A stretch of 12,500 nt of DNA from Actinidia chinensis (Eukaryota; Streptophyta; Magnoliopsida; Ericales; Actinidiaceae), in NCBI GenBank assembly GCA_009663005.1, contig VIGQ01001138.1, positions 12,501 to 25,000 of the forward strand, given 5' to 3'. Positions within the stretch are counted from its first letter, which is position 1; each line of letters begins with the position of its first letter. Both the position numbers and the translations under genes were made by a program. The notes under the pieces are model-generated. The model was given only the letters and a program-made list of their open reading frames with translations, did no database searches and was not told where the DNA came from. This document shows, piece by piece, positions 9,274 through 12,500 of this stretch.

Positions 9274-9659
9274 CCCTTTATATCTTTTGAAGGGGTTACA
9301 TGATTTTAGGATTTTCTCAGCCCCTCTTAGTTAGTTTCAAAGTTCTTCATATTTCTTGTAAGTTTTACATTAAAGTCTTGTTTGTTTAATTAATTAAATG
9401 ACGTTTAGTGTCAAAATCATGTGTTTCAATTTCTTGTAGTGCTTCAATGTTATCTGCGCTTTATATCTTTAGATTTAGTATTTAATTTAGAATGCATCAA
9501 TAAATTAGATATTTGTTTTTATCCAACCATGAGTGGCTAGTTTGCTTTACTGGAATCGATTAGAAGTCAATCGGGAATCAAGGGAGAAACAATGAGAGAA
9601 TTTAATTTCCACAGTTAGATCTTCTAAATTTTTATTCTCATTTTTACTAATCTAAATAT

Positions 9660-9852
9660 TTTGAAAAACTGGGACAGTCCCTTATTATGTTCGATATAAC
9701 ATTCGTGTTATTCGCGATCGATGATGCGATCAATGATTAAAACAATCAGATTATTCACTTTTCGAAACTTGGGAGTCCTATGATGTATCGAATAACATCT
9801 TTGTGATGAACGCACGATTGATGTACTACTTGATCATACATAAACAGATTTA
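9660..9852 (+). repeat. Tandem duplication of about 100 bp in R-U5 of the LTR
   Basis: Copy A (9660-9756) and copy B (9760-9852) share the same order of words: a GAAAACTGGGACAGTCC / GAAACTTGGGAGTCC start, TATGT-TCGATATAACAT / GATGTATCGAATAACAT, then TTCGTG / TTTGTG, a GATCGATGATGCGATCA / CGATTGATG...TTGATCA block, and AACAATCAGATTAT / ATAAACAGATTTAT at the end. The copies differ by many substitutions and small indels, so the duplication is old, probably older than this insertion. Confidence 0.65.
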
Positions 9853-10233
9853 TTTAGAGGTGAAGTAAGTAAGAATATTGGATTTCAAAAGTTAAATTTT
9901 CCGAATCTAGACTCCAGAATAGTCGAAGTATTTGAGTATAATCTGCTTCATTGGGATTCCGGAAAACTCGTTGACTGGATCAATCGATCTGAGTTTCTTT
10001 ATTATCAGTTAAATCGTTTTTATTTTGTCTTATTTAATTTAGTCAAATCATAAAAAATCCAAAATCAATCTTTTTTATTTTTAATTTTCGAAAGCATAAT
10101 AGGGGACTTGGTTAGATTGTCATCGTAGTGTTTTAGTTATCTTGTTGTCAACTTACATGTTCCTTGTGGGATCGATACTCGTACTTCGAGTTTTTAACTA
10201 TTCGCGCCCCGTACACTTGCGGTAAAAGAATCA

Positions 10234-10735
10234 TTCTGGAGCGAAAAAACTAAACCTCTGTTTAGAAAAAAAGAAAAGATTTATCTCTTCTCTCTCTCTT
10301 TGGAAATGTCCCAGATCGCTTAGTTATGACAATTTTAATGCTGTCGATTAGAGCATGTTCTCATCTCCCAAACCTTTGAATTCAAGGAGGAGATGGGTTG
10401 GGCCTAACTAGTGTTATCAGCAGAAGGTTGGTTTCTGTTGCTGTTGGGTGGGTTGTCGTAACACTTGTCAGTGTCTTTTTAAACTGCCAGGATTTATACA
10501 TTAGGTATAGTAATAAAAAAATAAAATAAAAATTTAATACTAGTGGTGGAGAAAAAAGATGAAAAAAGTGAAGAAAAAAGAAACTGAAAATTTGCGATGC
10601 TGAATTCTTATGTTATGATGAATTCAGGGTTAATTGTGTGGCGAATGTATCTGAATGAAATGATAAATTTTTCAAGAAAAAAGCTCCATTAGAGCTAATA
10701 TGCCATGTGTGGCTTAATTCATCACTATGCTTAGA
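10234..10735. other. Junction DNA downstream of the element 1 LTR; no gene seen
   Basis: About 500 bases with A-rich runs (10505-10535, 10550-10585), a CT-rich run (10286-10301) and stops in all frames. The base right after the LTR begins TTCTG, which would be the 5-base target duplication if this is a 3' LTR. TTCTGGAGCG also faintly resembles the start of a primer binding site (TGG after the LTR), but the following A-rich text does not fit the usual Athila primer site. The segment most likely belongs to the interior of element 2, which element 1 interrupted. Confidence 0.45.
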
Positions 10736-11128
10736 CTGCCGGGGACCACGTATCGGACCATCCGTTGATCCAACCCCAATAGGGACCTATTACTGTGGAC
10801 GCTGTTAAGAAGAGTTTGGCTATGTCATGTCTCTGTGATCCCACCATCAGCTTAGTAACATCCAACCTCTTAGCAATTCCACCTGAGATTCCATATCTTC
10901 CATAACACCTCCCCAAAGAAGAAGAAATCTGGAAGTTAGGATAGAGGGCTACATCAAGAAAAATTCTGGGTCTCCAATCTGGTATAGCACGTAAGCTCAC
11001 CCAAAGATTGACTAGTGTGTCAGTAGTGGAACAATATACTGGCATGCCTTCCATACCACCAGAAAGCACACAGAAGAACCGAGAATGGAGAAAATGAAGA
11101 AGAAGAGGAAGATGATGATTCAGAGTAA
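10736..11128 (+). pseudogene. 3' end of the third ORF of a second retrotransposon (element 2), degenerate
   Basis: I do not recognise a named domain. On the + strand one frame reads GPITVDAVKKSLAMSCLCDP, then ISLVTSNLLAIPPEIPYLP, a stop, and HLPKEEEIWKLG. Near 11020-11076 a neighbouring frame gives SVVEQYTGMPSIPPESTQK. After one frame change the acidic tail ENGENEEEEEDDDSE (11081-11125) ends at a TAA stop (11126-11128). Position just upstream of a 3' untranslated stretch, a polypurine tract and an LTR makes this the end of the last ORF of element 2. The acidic tail parallels that of element 1. The minus strand is also open over 10731-11069, but its product resembles nothing and the + strand has the context. 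The upstream part of the ORF is not seen; element 1 probably separates it from the rest. Confidence 0.45.
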
Positions 11129-11525
11129 ACTCTTGGCTTGGAAGAGGTAGATTTAGTTGTTTTTTATTCTTGTTTAGTTATGAGATAATTTAGTATTAAG
11201 AATGAATGGCCAATAATTTTTTTTGGGTAAGATAATCCATACTATGTTATGAGTTGCCATTCTTTTGGTCGATCTTCATTCTTGCACTAAGGTCATTACA
11301 AAGTTATAAGTCCATGCACCTTAGAGTGACATTTAGGTTATAATTGAACAAATTATTATTTTTATTAGTTTTTATTTTGCAAATTTTAGTTTAAAACTTC
11401 AAAATTAACATTTAGCATCATTTTAAATTTCTGTCGAAATCATAACATGCTATGCTTATATGAAAACAAATCTCTAAATAAAGCGGTAAATTGAATATTG
11501 TGATAAGAGACAGCAAAACTTAAGT
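11129..11525 (+). other. 3' untranslated region of element 2, no gene seen
   Basis: About 400 bases, very AT-rich, with T runs (11160-11172, 11217-11224) and stops in all frames. It ends in AGCAAAACTTAAGTG (11512-11526), the conserved run-up to the polypurine tract in plant gypsy elements. Confidence 0.55.
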
Positions 11526-11533
11526 GAGGGGGG
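11526..11533 (+). promoter_or_regulatory. Polypurine tract of element 2
   Basis: GAGGGGGG follows AGCAAAACTTAAGT and is followed directly by TGATGAG, an LTR-like start. The arrangement repeats that seen at 8600-8630 for element 1 and marks a second 3' LTR border. Confidence 0.7.
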
Positions 11534-11934
11534 TGATGAGAATCACAAATTGATATATTTCCACTAATAAATCCCCTACTTAGGATATTTTGTATTATAA
11601 ACTATTATTTAAGTTTGTTGTAGACAGTAGGATAAATATCATGCAAGATTGAAAACAGTGTTAAAAACATTGTGTTAAACAAGAAACAAAGCAAACTGAA
11701 AAATACAAGAAAATGACTAGAAAATTGAGTGGCCGGAAGGCCAACGCGTCCAGAAAAAGAACAGAATCATTCAACACCAATTCCAGTTCAGGAAGTCCAA
11801 AATGGTTAGAGAGTCCGACGGTCGGGCAAATTGTAGAAGTAAAAGGAACAAAAATCCGATCGGTCCAAGGAGCTAAACCAGTCGAAGTTCAAGGCGACGG
11901 AGAGTCCAACCGGCTGTAGCATGCCTATTCTAGC

Positions 11935-12245
11935 TTTGACATCTCACCCGCAACAGGTGACCCCACCGGGGCTTACCTACTATTCTCTTCCCAAACCCGT
12001 GTATCTTTTAGTAGTTCATCGTTACTCCACCGCTCGTCCGCCCAGCCACTCTCCCCTTCCTCCCGTCCTACAGAGACCTATCAGCACATCCTCATAACTG
12101 CTTCTATTTCATCCACCTTCACCCTGCCCTTTACGCCGTTCCAATATTAACCCCCAATCTCTCAGACAAACCTCACCTCGATTAATATACAAACCAATCC
12201 TCTCTTATTTCATCGTAGAATCCCCCTCATCCTTAGAACTCTTAA
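11935..12245 (+). repeat. Pyrimidine-rich, G-poor tract in the element 2 U3
   Basis: About 300 bases dominated by C and T on the + strand, for example CACTCTCCCCTTCCTCCCG (12047-12065) and TTCACCCTGCCCTTTACGCC (12118-12137). Base composition differs sharply from the AT-rich flanks. It lies 130-440 bases upstream of the TATA box. No repeat unit is evident. Confidence 0.5.
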
Positions 12246-12370
12246 CTTGGGCATGAAGAAGGTTCCTCATCTACTCCAACAAGCCTTGCTGGTCGGGCTA
12301 AGGGCTATTCAGAATAGTGCCAGAGCTTGAAGACTTTTTCAAGTTGCGGTTTCACACACTCCAAAACCTC

Positions 12371-12379
12371 TATAAATAG
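12371..12379 (+). promoter_or_regulatory. TATA box of the element 2 LTR promoter
   Basis: TATAAATAG in the context CCTCTATAAATAGGAGGG is a near-perfect plant RNA polymerase II TATA box. Transcription would start near 12400-12410, just before the AGAGAGAGAAAC run. A host gene promoter would look the same; the polypurine tract and LTR start upstream favour an LTR promoter. Confidence 0.65.
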
Positions 12380-12500
12380 GAGGGTCCAGCCAAGGGAAAA
12401 ATGATGTTTTTCTTTAGAGAGAGAAACTTAGGATTTTGAATAGTTTAATTTTCAAAAGATCTTGGTCAAACTTAAAGTTTATTCTTTTTACTTTTAGTTT

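Larger units (their letters stand above)
1..10233 (+). mobile_element. Degenerate Athila-lineage Ty3/gypsy LTR retrotransposon (element 1), 5' end outside window
   Basis: Domain order gag, protease, reverse transcriptase, RNase H, integrase, then a third env-like ORF, a long 3' untranslated region, a polypurine tract and an LTR, all on the + strand. Integrase after RNase H defines Ty3/gypsy. The gag block NPYSTTYNPGWRNHSNFGW, the protease DLG version of the active site, and the long region between pol and the 3' LTR are typical of the Athila lineage. The 5' LTR, primer binding site and start of gag lie upstream of base 1. Every domain carries stops and frameshifts, so no functional polyprotein can be made. 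Assignment of the gag-pol body and the 3' LTR to one insertion is an inference from colinearity, shared orientation, a plausible length and a shared repeat motif; a patchwork of two related copies cannot be excluded. Confidence 0.85.
8627..10233 (+). repeat. 3' LTR of element 1 (about 1607 bp)
   Basis: The left end is TGATTGGACTGC directly after the polypurine tract (TG at 8625 is an alternative first base). The right end is CTTGCGGTAAAAGAATCA. TGATT and AATCA form a perfect 5-base inverted terminal repeat. The sequence before the right end (TGTGGGATCGATACTCGTAC, 10166-10185) is the typical U5 ending of Athila-type LTRs. U3 holds TTCGAACGC-type motifs and a TATA box at 9265; transcription would start near 9295-9305, giving a U3 of about 670 bp and a long R-U5 of about 930 bp. 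An AATAAA lies at 9499-9504 and could serve as poly(A) signal. The open frames inside it (8725-9132 and 8804-9103 minus, 8810-9004 plus) have no coding support. The length fits Athila LTRs (roughly 1.2-1.8 kb). Confidence 0.8.
11534..12500 (+). mobile_element. LTR of element 2, 5' part (U3 and start of R), runs off the window
   Basis: It starts TGATGAGAATCACAAATTG right after the polypurine tract. No similarity to the element 1 LTR is obvious by eye, so element 2 is another family or subfamily. The U3 contains a CpG-rich patch (11735-11920) with the word GAGAGTCCGACGG (11809-11821) and a near copy GAGAGTCCAACCGG (11900-11913), followed by a C-rich, G-poor tract. A TATAAATAG box at 12371 and the purine-rich AGAGAGAGAAACTTAGGA (12415-12432) downstream fit the U3/R boundary of Athila-type LTRs. 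The right end, primer site or target duplication are outside the window, so solo LTR versus full element cannot be told from this side, but the upstream polypurine tract and ORF end show a 3' LTR. Confidence 0.65.

Noticed and set aside
10731..11069. 112-codon open frame on the minus strand
   Set aside because: Long for chance, but it lies opposite an ORF end whose acidic tail, stop, untranslated region and polypurine tract all point to the + strand. Its predicted product shows no domain or signal I recognise.
11713..11919. 68-codon + strand open frame, basic and serine-rich
   Set aside because: It sits in the U3 of the second LTR, is low in complexity and has no recognisable domain. Most likely chance in a stop-poor CpG-rich patch.

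Overview
The window looks like repeat-rich nuclear DNA of a flowering plant, probably a eudicot, although I cannot name the species. There is no sign of a prokaryotic gene, operon, ribosome binding site, CRISPR array or RNA gene. Almost everything recognisable belongs to decayed Ty3/gypsy LTR retrotransposons of the Athila (env-like) lineage, all reading on the + strand. No intact protein-coding gene was found, and I see no intact host gene.

Element 1 fills bases 1 to about 10233; its 5' LTR and the start of gag lie upstream of the window. In order it holds the 3' half of gag (1-1085), aspartic protease (about 1090-1470), reverse transcriptase (about 1780-2700), RNase H (about 2880-3320) and integrase (about 3590-4680). 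A CpG-rich spacer with a two-copy direct repeat follows (4909-5030), then a leader with a possible splice donor, and a badly broken env-like third ORF that ends in a coiled coil and an acidic tail (about 5400-7021). After that come about 1.6 kb of 3' untranslated DNA, a polypurine tract (8611-8624) and a 3' LTR of about 1.6 kb (8627-10233, ends TGATT...AATCA). The LTR carries a TATA box and two sets of internal repeats. Frameshifts and stops break every domain, so the element is non-autonomous and old. Short signature motifs can still be read at their expected positions: the gag NPYSTTYNPGW block, protease DLG, RT MDDF, integrase HHCC and all three integrase DDE residues.

Element 2 occupies the rest. 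Between 10234 and 11533 lies the 3' interior of another, apparently distinct Athila-like element: the end of an ORF with an acidic tail (stop at 11126-11128), a short AT-rich 3' untranslated stretch and a second polypurine tract (11526-11533). A second LTR starts at 11534 and runs off the window; its TATAAATAG box is at 12371. The simplest reading is that element 1 inserted into, or next to, element 2 in the same orientation.

I found no convincing new biological system. The points most worth a second look are the TTCGAACGC-type motif shared by the post-pol spacer and the LTR U3 of element 1, the approximately 100-bp tandem duplication inside the transcribed part of the LTR, and the parallel acidic-tailed third ORFs in two different elements.
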